DNA of 64,000 bases from Pigmentiphaga humi (GTDB lineage: Bacteria > Pseudomonadota > Gammaproteobacteria > Burkholderiales > Burkholderiaceae_B). Shown piece by piece: positions 1 through 10,316 of this stretch. The DNA is taken from NCBI RefSeq assembly GCF_900606115.1, contig NZ_UWPJ01000008.1:62001-126000 (forward strand), read 5' to 3'. Within the stretch, counting starts at the first letter, position 1; the number at the start of each line of letters is the position of its first letter. A program made the position numbers and the translations under genes. Under the pieces are notes generated by a model that was not told the DNA's origin, searched no databases, and saw only the letters and a list, made by a program, of their open reading frames with translations.

Positions 1-1
1 C

Positions 2-1093
2 GCCGTGGCGGCCGTCGCCTGGTTCCTGGTGTCCAACACCCTGGCCAACCTCGCGGCGCGCAACATCGCCTCGGGCTTCGGCTTTCTCGGCCGCGAGGCC
101 GGCTTCGCCATCGGCGAAAGCCCCATCGCCTACGAACCGCAGGACACCTACGGCCGCGCGCTACTGGTCGGGCTGCTGAACACTTTGCGCGTGGCGGCGG
201 TCGGCATCGTGCTGGCCACGGTGCTGGGCACGCTCATGGGGATCGCGCGGCTGTCGCGCAACTGGCCGGTGGCGCGGCTCGCCGCCGCCTATGTCGAGCT
301 GATGCGCAACACGCCGCTGCTTCTGCAGCTGTTCCTCTGGTATGCGCTGATCACCGAAACCCTGCCGCCGGCGCGCCAGGCCATCCAGCTGCTGCCCGGC
401 ATATTCGTCTCCAACCGCGGCATCAAGCTCCCGCTGCCGGCCGACAGCCTCGGGTTCGACCTGGCCGGGCTCGGCCTGCTGCTGGCCGCGGCGCTCTCGC
501 TGCTGCTCGCGCACCTGGCGCGCCGCAAGCGGCACAGCGGCGGCCAGGCGCGTCCGCTGGGCTGGACCAGCGCCGGCCTGCTCGTCGGCCTGCCGCTGGC
601 CGGCTGGCTGGCAGGGGGCGCGCCCACCGCCTTCGACGTGCCGCGCCTGCAGGGTTTCGGCTTCGTCGGCGGCACCACGCTCACGCCGGAGTACACCGCG
701 CTGCTGTTCGGACTGGTGATCTATACCGGCGCCTTCATCGCCGAAGTGGTGCGCGCCGGCATCCAGTCCGTGGACCGCGGCCAGTGGGAAGCAGCCGAGT
801 CGCTCGGCCTGCCGCGGCGCGCCGTGCTGCGGCAGGTCGTGCTGCCGCAGGCCTTGCGCGTCATCATCCCGCCGCTGACCAGCCAGTATTTGAACCTGAC
901 CAAGAACAGTTCGCTGGCGGTGGCGATCGGCTACCCGGACATCGTCTCCATCGCCAACACCACCCTGAACCAGACCGGCCAGGCGATCGAAGGCGTGCTG
1001 ATCATCATGGCCGTCTACCTGGCGATCAGCCTGACCATCTCCGTCCTGATCAACTTCTACAACCGCCGCATGGCGTTCGTGGAACGCCAATGA
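2..1093 (+). CDS. aapQ: Polar amino-acid ABC transporter permease (AapQ/BztB-like), 5' end outside window
   Basis: Inner-membrane permease subunit of a general L-amino-acid importer of the AapJQMP/BztABCD family. The frame is open from the window edge, so the N-terminus is missing. The visible 363 residues show an N-terminal transmembrane part, the [12 protein letters not shown] stretch typical of the HEQRo permease family, a hydrophobic middle insertion that is normal for AapQ, and near the C-terminus an EAA loop ([20 protein letters not shown]), which contacts the ATPase. The stop overlaps the start of the next permease (ATGA), so the genes are translationally coupled. The periplasmic binding protein gene (aapJ) would be expected just upstream of the window. 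Family-level assignment is firm; substrate range is inferred from the family. Confidence 0.9.
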   Translation, partial: AVAAVAWFLVSNTLANLAARNIASGFGFLGREAGFAIGESPIAYEPQDTYGRALLVGLLNTLRVAAVGIVLATVLGTLMGIARLSRNWPVARLAAAYVELMRNTPLLLQLFLWYALITETLPPARQAIQLLPGIFVSNRGIKLPLPADSLGFDLAGLGLLLAAALSLLLAHLARRKRHSGGQARPLGWTSAGLLVGLPLAGWLAGGAPTAFDVPRLQGFGFVGGTTLTPEYTALLFGLVIYTGAFIAEVVRAGIQSVDRGQWEAAESLGLPRRAVLRQVVLPQALRVIIPPLTSQYLNLTKNSSLAVAIGYPDIVSIANTTLNQTGQAIEGVLIIMAVYLAISLTISVLINFYNRRMAFVERQ

Positions 1094-2298
1094 GCCCGGC
1101 GTCTCCGGTCGACAATACCCCCGAGCCAGGGCGCCGCGGATCCGGCTCCGCCGGTCCGCCAGCGCCGCCCCCTGGGCCCGGCGCCGGGCCGCCCCAAGGC
1201 GGGCCCAGGCCCCCTCGGGGGGCTGCCGCGCAGCGGCTGGGGGTTCATCATGCTGGGCGCGCGAAGCGCATAGGGGGGGTCCTGTTCTCGTCCCCTTTGA
1301 ATATCGTGCTCACGCTGCTGGCGGCGTGGCTGCTGCTGATGGTGGTGCCGGCGCTGGTGGACTGGGGCGTGCTGCGGGCGACGTTCTCGGCGGAATCGGC
1401 GCAGGCCTGCCGCGATGCCGGCGGGGCCTGCTGGGCATTCATCGCCGAAAAGCACCGGCTCATCCTGTTCGGGCTCTATCCCTACGACGAGCAGTGGCGG
1501 CCGCTGGTGGCCAGCGTGCTGCTGATCGGCGCGGTGGTGGCGAGCTGCATGCGGCGCTTCTGGAACCGCTGGCTGGCGCTCGTCTGGGCAGTGGCGCTGA
1601 CGGCGACCGGGGTGCTGATGTGGGGCGGCGTGCTGGGGCTCAGCTACGTGGAGAACGAGCGCTGGGGCGGCCTGCCGCTGACGCTGATCCTGGCCACTTT
1701 CGGCATGGGGCTGGCCTTCCCGCTCGGCGTGCTGCTGGCGCTGGGCCGGCGGTCGCGCCTGCCGGCCATCAAGGCGCTGTGCGTGGTCTACATCGAACTG
1801 GTGCGCGGGGTGCCGCTGATCAGCCTGCTGTTCATGTCCTCGGTCATGCTGCCGCTGTTCCTGCCCGAGGGATGGAGCATGGACAAGCTGCTGCGCGCGC
1901 AGATCGCCATCATCCTGTTCGCGGCCGCCTACCTGGCCGAACTGGTGCGCGGCGGCCTGCAGGCCATTCCCAAGGGACAATACGAAGGCGCGGACTCGCT
2001 CGGCCTGAGCTACTGGCAGCAAATGCGGCTGATCGTGCTGCCGCAGGCGCTCAAGATCATCATCGCGCCGCTGGTCAGCATGTTCATCCTGGTCTTCAAG
2101 GACACGTCGCTAGTCGTGATCATCGGCCTGTTCGACCTCACCCAATCGGCCAAGGCCTCGCTCGCGGACGCGGCGTGGCCGGGCTACTCGGTGGAGGCCT
2201 ATCTCTTCATCGCCGCCATCTATTTCGTGTTCTGCTATGCGATGTCGCGCTACAGCCAGTCGCTGGAGCGGCAGCTGCGCACGGGGCGCGAACGATGA
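1090..2298 (+). CDS. aapM: Polar amino-acid ABC transporter permease (AapM/BztC-like) with repeat-encoded N-terminal insert
   Basis: Second permease of the same importer, 402 residues. The ATG overlaps the aapQ stop as ATGA. After about 12 ordinary residues, residues 12-63 are an unusual Pro/Gly/Ala/Arg-rich stretch encoded by a copy of a dispersed repeat that also occurs between genes elsewhere in this window. Normal AapM sequence resumes at [16 protein letters not shown], the first transmembrane helix. The C-terminal part holds the EAA-like loop ([13 protein letters not shown] and following). Removing the insert would give a protein of about 350 residues, still compatible with the family. 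Nothing after the insert suggests loss of function, and the reading frame is intact through it. The stop overlaps another ATG (2295) in the aapP frame. Confidence 0.88.
   Translation: MSPASPVDNTPEPGRRGSGSAGPPAPPPGPGAGPPQGGPRPPRGAAAQRLGVHHAGRAKRIGGVLFSSPLNIVLTLLAAWLLLMVVPALVDWGVLRATFSAESAQACRDAGGACWAFIAEKHRLILFGLYPYDEQWRPLVASVLLIGAVVASCMRRFWNRWLALVWAVALTATGVLMWGGVLGLSYVENERWGGLPLTLILATFGMGLAFPLGVLLALGRRSRLPAIKALCVVYIELVRGVPLISLLFMSSVMLPLFLPEGWSMDKLLRAQIAIILFAAAYLAELVRGGLQAIPKGQYEGADSLGLSYWQQMRLIVLPQALKIIIAPLVSMFILVFKDTSLVVIIGLFDLTQSAKASLADAAWPGYSVEAYLFIAAIYFVFCYAMSRYSQSLERQLRTGRER
1126..1281 (+). repeat. Dispersed composite repeat, long form, copy 1 (inside aapM)
   Basis: A 156-bp copy of a repeat family. 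The 20-bp core GCGGATCCGGCTCCGCCGGT at 1136-1155 is identical to cores at 18171-18190 (same strand) and to the reverse complement at 16069-16088 and 21718-21737. The copy contains a perfect 16-bp palindrome (GGCCCGGCGCCGGGCC) and a C-rich/G-rich dyad, and ends in a run of seven Gs. It lies in frame inside aapM and is translated. Confidence 0.85.
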
Positions 2299-2310
2299 GC
2301 GCGCCCGCCC

Positions 2311-2375
2311 GGCCGCCCGAAGGGCTCGCGTCCTCCCTCGGGGAGGATGCCGCGCAGCGACGGGAGGATGCATCA
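2311..2375 (+). repeat. Degenerate repeat module near the aapM/aapP junction
   Basis: The stretch CCCTCGGGGAGGATGCCGCG, continuing CAGCGACGGGAGGATGCAT, resembles the inner module of the long repeat at 1126-1281 (CCCTCGGGGGGCTGCCGCGC, then AGCGGCTGGGGG). It sits between the aapM stop and the likely aapP start and would be translated if aapP began at 2295. Similarity was judged by eye and is partial. Confidence 0.55.
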
Positions 2376-2408
2376 ATGCGCGCGGACGGCGCCGCTCCAA
2401 GGAAAGAC

Positions 2409-3149
<741 letters not shown>

Positions 3150-3240
3150 GGCAGCGGGGCGCGCAGGCTGCGGGCGTGAATTGTTACGGTTGAGAAAGGT
3201 CGCGGGCGGTCCCACCGCCAGCCGGTAGAATCAGGGCGAC

Positions 3241-4152
3241 ATGGACCTCAAGTTATTCGAAGACCTCATCGCGCTGGCTCGCACGCAGAGTTTCGTTCGC
3301 GCCGCGGAAATGCGGCACGTGACCCATCCTGCATTCGGCAGGCGCATCCGCGCCCTGGAAATCTGGGCGGGCGCGCCACTGGTCGAGCGCAACCGCACGC
3401 CGGTGCAGTTCACGCCCGAAGGCGAGGTCATGCTCAAGACGGCCGAGCGCACGGTCGAGAACGTCGCCAATGCCCGCTCGCAGGTCCAGCGCCACGGCGC
3501 CCGGCAAGGCCTGAGCCTGCGCATCGGCACGGGCCGCACGCTGGCGCGCACGCTGGTGGCCGACTGGCTCGCGCGCATCACCCACATGCCGCGCAGCCCG
3601 GTGCGCGGACGTGCGCAGATCGACGTCGTCACCGGTTCGACGGCCGACCTGTCTATCATGCTCGAACAAAGCAAGGTGGACATGCTGTGCTGCTACGAGC
3701 ACCGCGCCTTGTCCATACCGCTGAACGGCCACCGCTACCGGCATCTCACCCTGTCCACCGAGAAGCTGGTGCCGGTCAGCGTGGCCGACGCCCAGGGCAG
3801 GCCGCGCTACAGCCTGATCGGGGGCAACGACGCGACGCCGCTGATCGCCTACGGCATCGGCCTGTCGATGGAGCGGCTGCTGAGCGAGCATTTCGAGCGC
3901 AATCCGCTGGCGGGCATGAACGTCTTCCTGCGCTGCGACTCGGCCGATGCGGTCTATGAATTCGTCAAGAAGGGCCTGGGCGTGGCCTGGCTGCCCTGGT
4001 CGGTGGTCGCGGCGGATTGCCAGCGCCGCAACATGGTGGTCCTGGGCGGCCGCAGCGACGAAGTCCCCTTCGAGGTCCGGCTGTATCGGCCGCGCGCGCG
4101 CCAGGCCGACGTGGTCGAGGCCGTCTGGGCAGCCACGGAATTTGCGCGCTGA
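3241..4152 (+). CDS. LysR-family transcriptional regulator (HypT/YjiE-like)
   Basis: A 303-residue DNA-binding regulator. The N-terminal winged helix-turn-helix (about residues 1-60, FEDLIALARTQSFVRAAEMR then VTHPAFGRRIRALE) is followed by a LysR substrate-binding domain (about 90-295). The HTH resembles the HypT/YjiE group, in which a Phe follows the conserved Ala-x-Arg pattern. It is encoded on the same strand as, and 205 bp before, a Bug gene and an aspartoacylase-family gene, so it may control them, although LysR regulators are more often divergent from their targets. The effector is unknown. Confidence 0.85.
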   Translation: MDLKLFEDLIALARTQSFVRAAEMRHVTHPAFGRRIRALEIWAGAPLVERNRTPVQFTPEGEVMLKTAERTVENVANARSQVQRHGARQGLSLRIGTGRTLARTLVADWLARITHMPRSPVRGRAQIDVVTGSTADLSIMLEQSKVDMLCCYEHRALSIPLNGHRYRHLTLSTEKLVPVSVADAQGRPRYSLIGGNDATPLIAYGIGLSMERLLSEHFERNPLAGMNVFLRCDSADAVYEFVKKGLGVAWLPWSVVAADCQRRNMVVLGGRSDEVPFEVRLYRPRARQADVVEAVWAATEFAR

Positions 4153-4226
4153 ACGGCGCTGCGCTCCCCCGCTACCTCTCGGGTAAACCCTGAATTCCTG
4201 TCAGTAATTTTTTCCAAATCAGCAGG

Positions 4227-4250
4227 AAAACCATGCTGTAGCACGGTTTT
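4227..4250. promoter_or_regulatory. Imperfect palindrome between LysR gene and Bug gene
   Basis: AAAACCATGCT (4227-4237) pairs with AGCACGGTTTT (4240-4250) with one mismatch over 11 bp and a 2-base gap. It lies about 75 bp after the LysR stop and about 110 bp before the Bug start. It could be a terminator, with the T run inside the 3' arm, or an operator; the sequence alone does not decide. Confidence 0.45.
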
Positions 4251-4357
4251 CTCGAACCACACAAAAACTGAATTGGCACATACATGTGCTGCATAGGCAC
4301 CTTGGAACGAGTGGTCTGCGTGACGATTGCATTTCAACAACCCAGTCCGAGACCGCC

Positions 4358-5344
4358 ATGACTTCGTCCTCGCTCTCCCGCCGTGTACTGCTCCTGGCCA
4401 CCGCCGCCGCCACGCTCGGCGCCTCGCCCCTGCTCCACGCCCAGACCGACTACCCCAGCCGCCCCATCACGCTGGTGGTCGGCTATCCCGCCGGCGGCAG
4501 CACCGACCTGACCGCCCGCCTGGTCGGCGCCGAACTGTCCAAGCAGATCGGTGAACACGTCATCATCGAGAACGTCGGCGGAGCCGGCGGCGCGATCGGC
4601 GCGCAGCGCGTGGCCAAGGCCGCGCCGGACGGCTACACGCTGCTGCTGGGCGCCTCCAACGAAATGGCCATCGCGCGCCTGATCAACAAGGCAATCAAGT
4701 ACGACGGCCTGAAGGACTTCACCCCCGTCGGCCTGGTCAGCACCCAGCCGCTGGTCATGGTGACCTCGGCTGCTTCGGACGTGAAGACCATCCCCGATTT
4801 CCTGTCCAGCGTGCGCGCCAACCCCGGCCAATCCAGCTTCGGCTCGTCCGGCGTGGGTACGTCCCTGCACCTGGGCGGCGAAAGCCTGAAGAAGGCCGCC
4901 GGCCTGGAGCTGGTGCACGTTCCCTACCGCGGCGTAGCGCCGCTGACCAGCGACTTGCTGGGTGGCCAACTGCAGTACGGCGTGTTCGTGCTGTCCAGCG
5001 CCTTGCCCAATATCCGCGCCGGCAAGCTGGTGCCGCTCGGCCTGCTGCAGAAGAGCCGCAGCGCGATGGCCCCCCAGATCCCCACCTTCGCCGAAGCCGC
5101 CGGCCTGAAGGACGTGGACATGAACGTCTGGTTCGCGCTGTACGGTCCGGCCGGCATGCCCGCGGCCCTGACCGGCAAGCTGCGCACCGCTCTGGCCAAG
5201 GTCCTGCAGGCACCCGAGTTCCGCGCCAAGATGGAAGAATCGGGCTCGACGGTGGCCGACCCGGGCATCGACCTCTCCGAGTTCCAGGCGGCCGAGACGG
5301 CCAAGTACCGGCGCATCGTCGAATTCGCGAAGATCGAAGGATAG
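4358..5344 (+). CDS. Bug-family tripartite tricarboxylate transporter substrate-binding protein
   Basis: A periplasmic solute receptor of the Bug/TctC family, 328 residues. The first 28 residues form a signal peptide with SRRVLLLATAA and cleavage near LHAQ; the paired arginines make Tat export conceivable. Family marks are DYPSRPITLVVGYPAGG, the NVGGAGGAIG loop, PDGYTLLLG, HVPYRG and the late IPTFAEAAG. I chose ATG 4358 because the signal peptide begins there; a frame extension to 4286 adds a non-signal tail. No membrane TctA/TctB genes are nearby, so it is an orphan receptor. It is followed after 3 bp by an aspartoacylase-family gene and the two likely form an operon, so the ligand may be an N-acyl amino acid or its product (inference). 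Confidence 0.88.
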   Translation: MTSSSLSRRVLLLATAAATLGASPLLHAQTDYPSRPITLVVGYPAGGSTDLTARLVGAELSKQIGEHVIIENVGGAGGAIGAQRVAKAAPDGYTLLLGASNEMAIARLINKAIKYDGLKDFTPVGLVSTQPLVMVTSAASDVKTIPDFLSSVRANPGQSSFGSSGVGTSLHLGGESLKKAAGLELVHVPYRGVAPLTSDLLGGQLQYGVFVLSSALPNIRAGKLVPLGLLQKSRSAMAPQIPTFAEAAGLKDVDMNVWFALYGPAGMPAALTGKLRTALAKVLQAPEFRAKMEESGSTVADPGIDLSEFQAAETAKYRRIVEFAKIEG

Positions 5345-5347
5345 GCG

Positions 5348-6298
5348 ATGTCGGGCCATGAATTCCTTCTGCCGCTTCCGGACCTGTCCGCATTGCGTGC
5401 CGGCAACACCGGCACCGAAGGCGTCTGGCACTTCCGTGCCGATGCGCCGGGCCGCAACGTACTGGTCACCTCGCTGATCCACGGCAACGAGCTGTGCGGC
5501 GCCTGGGCCGTCAAAACCGTGCTGGAAGCCGGCCTGCGCCCCCGCCGCGGCACGCTGACACTGGCGTTCTGCAACCTGGCGGCCTTCGACAGCTTCGATG
5601 CCGCGCGCCACGACAGGTCGCGCTACCTGGACGAGGACATGAACCGCGTCTGGAGCGACGAGAAGCTGGCCGCCCCGGCCTCGCGCGAAAGCCGGCGCGC
5701 CGCCGAACTGCTGCCCTGGGTGCGCAAAGCCGACTGGCTGCTCGACCTGCATTCCATGCACGAGCCCTGCGCGCCGCTGTCGCTGACCGGCATGCAGCCG
5801 CGCAACCTCGCGCTGGCGCGCGACCTGGGCGCGCCGCAGCACATCATCGTCGATGCCGGGCACAAGGACGGCGTGCGCATGCGCGATTACGGCCGCTTCG
5901 GAGAAATGGCGGACAACGGCACCCGCTCGCTGCTGATCGAATGCGGCTATCACGGCGCGCTGGAAAGCCGGGCGGTTGCCACCGACCAAGTTGCGCGCTT
6001 CCTGCTCGCCTCCGGTATCGTCGATGCCGGCGACCTGCGCCAGGAGTGGTTCATGCCCAAGCCCGGCACCCAACTGGCCATCCAGGTTACCGAACCGGTG
6101 GTCGCGCAGAGCAGGGACTTCCGCTTCTCCGAGCCCTGGCAGGGCCTGGAGGAGCTGGAAAAGGCCGGCACCGTGATCGGCTGGCAGGACGGCCGGCCCA
6201 TCACCACGCCCTATGATCATTGCACGCTGGTCATGCCTTCGCTGCGACAGCTGGTGCCTGGAGTGACGGTGGTGCGGCTGGCCAAACGGGTGGCCTGA
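5348..6298 (+). CDS. Succinylglutamate desuccinylase/aspartoacylase-family hydrolase
   Basis: A 316-residue zinc-dependent carboxypeptidase-fold (M14-related AstE/AspA) hydrolase. The first zinc-binding motif is HGNELCG near residue 47 (His and Glu ligands); the second zinc His is in DLHSMHEP. The arginine cluster DRSRYLDEDMNRVW matches the substrate-carboxylate binding region of the family, and IECGYHG carries the likely catalytic Glu. Enzymes of this type remove acyl groups from amino acids. It starts 3 bp after the Bug gene, so uptake and hydrolysis of one substrate are probably linked. The exact substrate cannot be read from the sequence. Confidence 0.85.
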   Translation: MSGHEFLLPLPDLSALRAGNTGTEGVWHFRADAPGRNVLVTSLIHGNELCGAWAVKTVLEAGLRPRRGTLTLAFCNLAAFDSFDAARHDRSRYLDEDMNRVWSDEKLAAPASRESRRAAELLPWVRKADWLLDLHSMHEPCAPLSLTGMQPRNLALARDLGAPQHIIVDAGHKDGVRMRDYGRFGEMADNGTRSLLIECGYHGALESRAVATDQVARFLLASGIVDAGDLRQEWFMPKPGTQLAIQVTEPVVAQSRDFRFSEPWQGLEELEKAGTVIGWQDGRPITTPYDHCTLVMPSLRQLVPGVTVVRLAKRVA

Positions 6299-6309
6299 GC
6301 AGCATCCTG

Positions 6310-6331
6310 CGGGCAGGCGTGCGCCTGCCCG
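6310..6331. terminator. Perfect hairpin between convergent genes
   Basis: CGGGCAGGCG (6310-6319), TG, CGCCTGCCCG (6322-6331): perfect 10-bp arms in the 35-bp gap between the convergent hydrolase and ftsY genes. There is no clear T run on either side, but position and stability suggest a bidirectional terminator. Confidence 0.6.
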
Positions 6332-6333
6332 GC

Positions 6334-7650
6334 TCAACTCCCCAGCAGCGCCCCGGCGAACTCGTCCGCCACGAAAGGCTGCAGATCGTCGATCCCTTCG
6401 CCCACGCCGATCCAATAAACAGGCACCGGCCGCACGCCCTGCGCGCCCGAGGCCACGGCGGCCAGGATGCCGCCCTTGGCAGTACCGTCCAGCTTGGTGA
6501 CGATCAGGCCGGTCAGGCCGAGCGCTTCGTCGAAGGCCTTGATCTGGGCCAGCGCGTTCTGTCCGGTGTTGCCGTCGATCACCAGCAGCACTTCGTGCGG
6601 CGACGACGGGTCGGCCTTGGCGATCACACGCTTGATCTTCCTGACCTCTTCCATCAGGTGCAGCTGCGTGGGCAGGCGGCCGGCGGTATCGACCATGACG
6701 ACGCCCATGCCGCGGGCCTGGCCCGACTTGACGGCGTCGAAAGCCACGGCGGCCGGATCGCCGCCCTCCTGCGCGATCACCGTCACGTCGTTGCGCCGGC
6801 CCCATTCCATCAACTGTTCGCGCGCGGCGGCGCGGAAGGTATCGCCGGCAGCCAGCAGGACGCGGCGGTCCCGCAACTGGAAAGTCTTGGCGAGCTTGCC
6901 GATGGAGGTGGTCTTGCCGGCGCCGTTGACGCCCGCGATCATGGCGACGATGGGCGCGGGGCGGTCCAGATCGAAGTGGCGCTCCAGCGGCTTCAGATGG
7001 GCCGCCAGCAGCTCGCGCAACACCTGGCGCACGCGGTCGCCGTCCTCGATGCGTTCCTGCCTGACCCGCTCGCGCAGGCCCTTGAGCAGCGATTGCGCGG
7101 CGTCCACGCCGGTATCGGCCATGATGAGCGCGGTTTCGAGCTCTTCGAACAAATCCTCGTCGACCTTGACCCCGACGAACAGCGAAGTCAGGCTCTGGCC
7201 GGTGCGCGACAGGCCGGTCTTGAGCCGGGCGAGCCAGGAGGACTTGGCCGCCGGGGCCGGGGCCGGGGCCGGAGCGGGTGCGGGTGCGGGTGCGGGTGCA
7301 GGTGCGGGTGCCGGGGTGACCGGCGCGGCGGGAGGCGCCACCGGCGCGGCCGTGTCCGGGCGTGCGGCCTCGGGCGGCGCCGCCGGCTGCGGGACGGACT
7401 CCGCGGCGACGGGCGCGGATATCGCTGCCGGGGACTCCTCAGCGGGCGCGGCCGGAGCGGGAGCCTGCCGCGCCACGGCAGCGCCGGCCGGCGATGGTGG
7501 TGCGGCGGGCGCCGGCGCGGAGGGCAGTTGTCCGCGTTCGGGCGCGGCCGGCACGGGCACGGCCTCGTCGCGCGGCGGCTGGCCGGCCGGCTCCGGCGCG
7601 CGCGGCGGTTCGGGAGGAGGCGGCGCTTTTTTCTTGAAGAAACTGAACAT
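6334..7650 (-). CDS. ftsY: Signal recognition particle receptor FtsY
   Basis: SRP receptor GTPase that docks ribosome-nascent chains at the inner membrane; 438 residues. It starts MFSFFKKK, followed by an Ala/Pro/Glu-rich linker (about residues 10-150) with a run of alternating Ala-Pro. The N domain follows, then the G domain with G1 (GVNGAGKTTS), the DTFRAAAREQL insertion-box region, G3 (DTAGR) and G4 (TKLDG), and the C-terminal VGEGIDDLQPF. I used the ATG at 7650 since upstream in-frame codons to 7734 encode no family sequence. It is divergent from rsmD, as is usual in related genomes. The linker is encoded by hexanucleotide repeats and may vary in length between strains. Confidence 0.97.
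   Translation of the reverse strand: MFSFFKKKAPPPPEPPRAPEPAGQPPRDEAVPVPAAPERGQLPSAPAPAAPPSPAGAAVARQAPAPAAPAEESPAAISAPVAAESVPQPAAPPEAARPDTAAPVAPPAAPVTPAPAPAPAPAPAPAPAPAPAPAAKSSWLARLKTGLSRTGQSLTSLFVGVKVDEDLFEELETALIMADTGVDAAQSLLKGLRERVRQERIEDGDRVRQVLRELLAAHLKPLERHFDLDRPAPIVAMIAGVNGAGKTTSIGKLAKTFQLRDRRVLLAAGDTFRAAAREQLMEWGRRNDVTVIAQEGGDPAAVAFDAVKSGQARGMGVVMVDTAGRLPTQLHLMEEVRKIKRVIAKADPSSPHEVLLVIDGNTGQNALAQIKAFDEALGLTGLIVTKLDGTAKGGILAAVASGAQGVRPVPVYWIGVGEGIDDLQPFVADEFAGALLGS
7250..7320. repeat. Hexanucleotide microsatellite in the ftsY linker
   Basis: Tandem GGGGCC and GGTGCG/GGTGCA/GGAGCG units on the + strand encode the Ala-Pro run of FtsY on the - strand. All units are multiples of three, so gain or loss changes linker length without frameshift. 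Confidence 0.85.
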
Positions 7651-7765
7651 GGAAACCTGTCTGCGGAAAGGGGTCAGCGGCATCGTTGCAGAGGCGGCGG
7701 ACGGGCCTGCGCGGCGGAGCGGCCGCCACGGCATATAGAATCCTGAATTCTACCGGTCCCACGCC

Positions 7766-8395
7766 ATGCCCTCTCAACGCCACTCCCCCGCCCGCGCCAG
7801 CCGGGCCGTCCCGCACAAGATCCGCATCATCGGCGGGCAGTACAAGCGCACGCCCATTCCCGTCCTGGACCTGCCCGGCTTGCGTCCCACCCCCGACCGC
7901 GTGCGCGAGACGCTGTTCAACTGGCTCACCCACCTCTGGGACGGCGACTACGCGGACAAGGCCGTGCTCGACGCCTTCGCCGGCAGCGGCGCGCTGGGCC
8001 TGGAAGCGGCTTCGCGCGGCGCCGGCCGGGTGCTGATGGTCGAGTCCGACCGCCGCGCCGCCGCGGCGCTGGAAGCGCTGCGCGCACGCCTGGGCGCCGC
8101 CCAGGCCGAAGTGCGCGCCGGGGATGCGCTGCCGATGCTGGCCCGCGAGCCCGGGAGCTTCGACCTGATCATGCTGGACCCCCCTTTCGGCCAGGGCTGG
8201 CTGGAGCGTGTGCTTCCCGTTGCAATGCGAGCGCTCACTGACGATGGAATGCTCTATATTGAAGCCGAAGCACCATTGGTTCCACCCGAGGGCACGGAAT
8301 TGCTGCGCCAAGACCGCGCAGGCGCGGTACATTTCCAGCTACTGCGCGTGGACCGCGGCGCCGGCCGGGAACCACACCCGTCCGGCATGGTTTGA
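7766..8395 (+). CDS. rsmD: 16S rRNA (guanine966-N2)-methyltransferase RsmD
   Basis: Methylates G966 of 16S rRNA using S-adenosylmethionine; 209 residues. The N-terminal IRIIGGQYKRTPIPV and RPTPDRVRETLFNWL are characteristic of RsmD. The SAM-binding motif I is DAFAGSGALGLEAASRGA, and the catalytic (N/D)PPF motif is LDPPFG. It starts at ATG 7766 in the ftsY/rsmD divergent gap and is followed after 204 bp by coaD. Confidence 0.96.
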   Translation: MPSQRHSPARASRAVPHKIRIIGGQYKRTPIPVLDLPGLRPTPDRVRETLFNWLTHLWDGDYADKAVLDAFAGSGALGLEAASRGAGRVLMVESDRRAAAALEALRARLGAAQAEVRAGDALPMLAREPGSFDLIMLDPPFGQGWLERVLPVAMRALTDDGMLYIEAEAPLVPPEGTELLRQDRAGAVHFQLLRVDRGAGREPHPSGMV

Positions 8396-9403
<1,008 letters not shown>

Positions 9404-9412
9404 TCCGCCCCT

Positions 9413-10285
9413 TCAGAAGTCGAGCACCACTTCCGCTCTGTCCCCCACCGTCAGCACCGCGCCGGGCGGCGCGCTGACGATGGCGTTCATGCCGAAGGTC
9501 ACGCCGCCGCCAGGCTGGCTGCGGAAGCCTGCGAGCGTCGCCATGGGCTCGCTCGAGCGGACGCCGGTCACCTGGTCGGTATTGGGAATTTCGCAGCGCA
9601 CGCAGGGCTTGACCAGCGCCAGCCTCACCGCTCCGATCGTGGCCAGCACGGTGTAGTCCTCGTCGAACGCGCCGAATTCGCCGAGCACGATGTTGGGGCG
9701 GAACCGGGCCATGTCCACCGGCGCCCGGCCCGCGGCGGCGAGCTTGCCGTTGAGCTCCGCCAGCGAGGCCTCGTTGGCGATCAAGACCGGATAGCCGTCC
9801 GCGAACGCGTAGACGTGGCGCAGCGGGAAACCTTCGGCCACGGGATGCCGGGCCAGCCAGGTTTCGATGCGTTCCACGCTGGCCACCCGGTGCGAATCCG
9901 GATGCGCTTTGACCAGCCGGCAGGGCGTGCCCAGCAGCGAGCCGAACCACTGCGCCGCGAGATCGCCTTCGTCTACGGCATCGACCTCGTCGCGCCAGAC
10001 ACGGACGCGGCGGCGCACGCTGTCGTCGTCTTCGACGACTTCGATAGGGATGTCCAGCCGCGGCTGGCCCGGCGCCGTCGCCAGCAGGTAGCCATCGCGC
10101 AGTTCGGTGCGCACCCGCGCCATGGCGGGATGGCTGCGCTGCGTCAGGAAGGCGCCCCGTTCGTCCACCACCATCCACCGGCGGTCGTTGTGCAGGCCCG
10201 CCATGCCTATGGCCGAGCTTTGCAGGGCAATGCCGCCGCAGGACTTGATGGGGTAGATGGTCAGGCTGGAGATGGATACGGACAT
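9413..10285 (-). CDS. MOSC domain-containing protein (YcbX/mARC-like)
   Basis: A 290-residue molybdenum-cofactor sulfurase C-terminal (MOSC) protein. The N-terminal MOSC_N beta-barrel domain begins ISSLTIYPIKSCGG; the C-terminal MOSC domain holds RFRPNIVLGEFGAFDED and the conserved cysteine in KPCVRCEIPNTDQ, which in this family coordinates molybdenum. YcbX-type proteins reduce N-hydroxylated compounds with a ferredoxin-like partner. It is convergent with the ferredoxin gene. The start at 10285 was chosen because the conserved domain starts immediately. It lies 31 bp downstream of the AsmA-family gene on the same strand and may be co-transcribed with it. Confidence 0.88.
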   Translation of the reverse strand: MSVSISSLTIYPIKSCGGIALQSSAIGMAGLHNDRRWMVVDERGAFLTQRSHPAMARVRTELRDGYLLATAPGQPRLDIPIEVVEDDDSVRRRVRVWRDEVDAVDEGDLAAQWFGSLLGTPCRLVKAHPDSHRVASVERIETWLARHPVAEGFPLRHVYAFADGYPVLIANEASLAELNGKLAAAGRAPVDMARFRPNIVLGEFGAFDEDYTVLATIGAVRLALVKPCVRCEIPNTDQVTGVRSSEPMATLAGFRSQPGGGVTFGMNAIVSAPPGAVLTVGDRAEVVLDF

Positions 10286-10316
10286 GAAGGATGGAAACGA
10301 CGTTGGAGGCCGGGCC

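Noticed and set aside
1126-1281. Repeat considered as an insertion sequence remnant.
   Set aside because: No transposase fragment or target duplication is visible; it is better described as a short non-coding repeat family.
4334-6805. 823-codon open frame on the - strand opposite the Bug and aspartoacylase genes.
   Set aside because: Gly/Arg/Gln-rich shadow of two genes with clear signal peptide and zinc motifs on the other strand.
7250-7320. Tandem repeat considered as a CRISPR array.
   Set aside because: Units are 6 bp without spacers and encode the Ala-Pro linker of FtsY.
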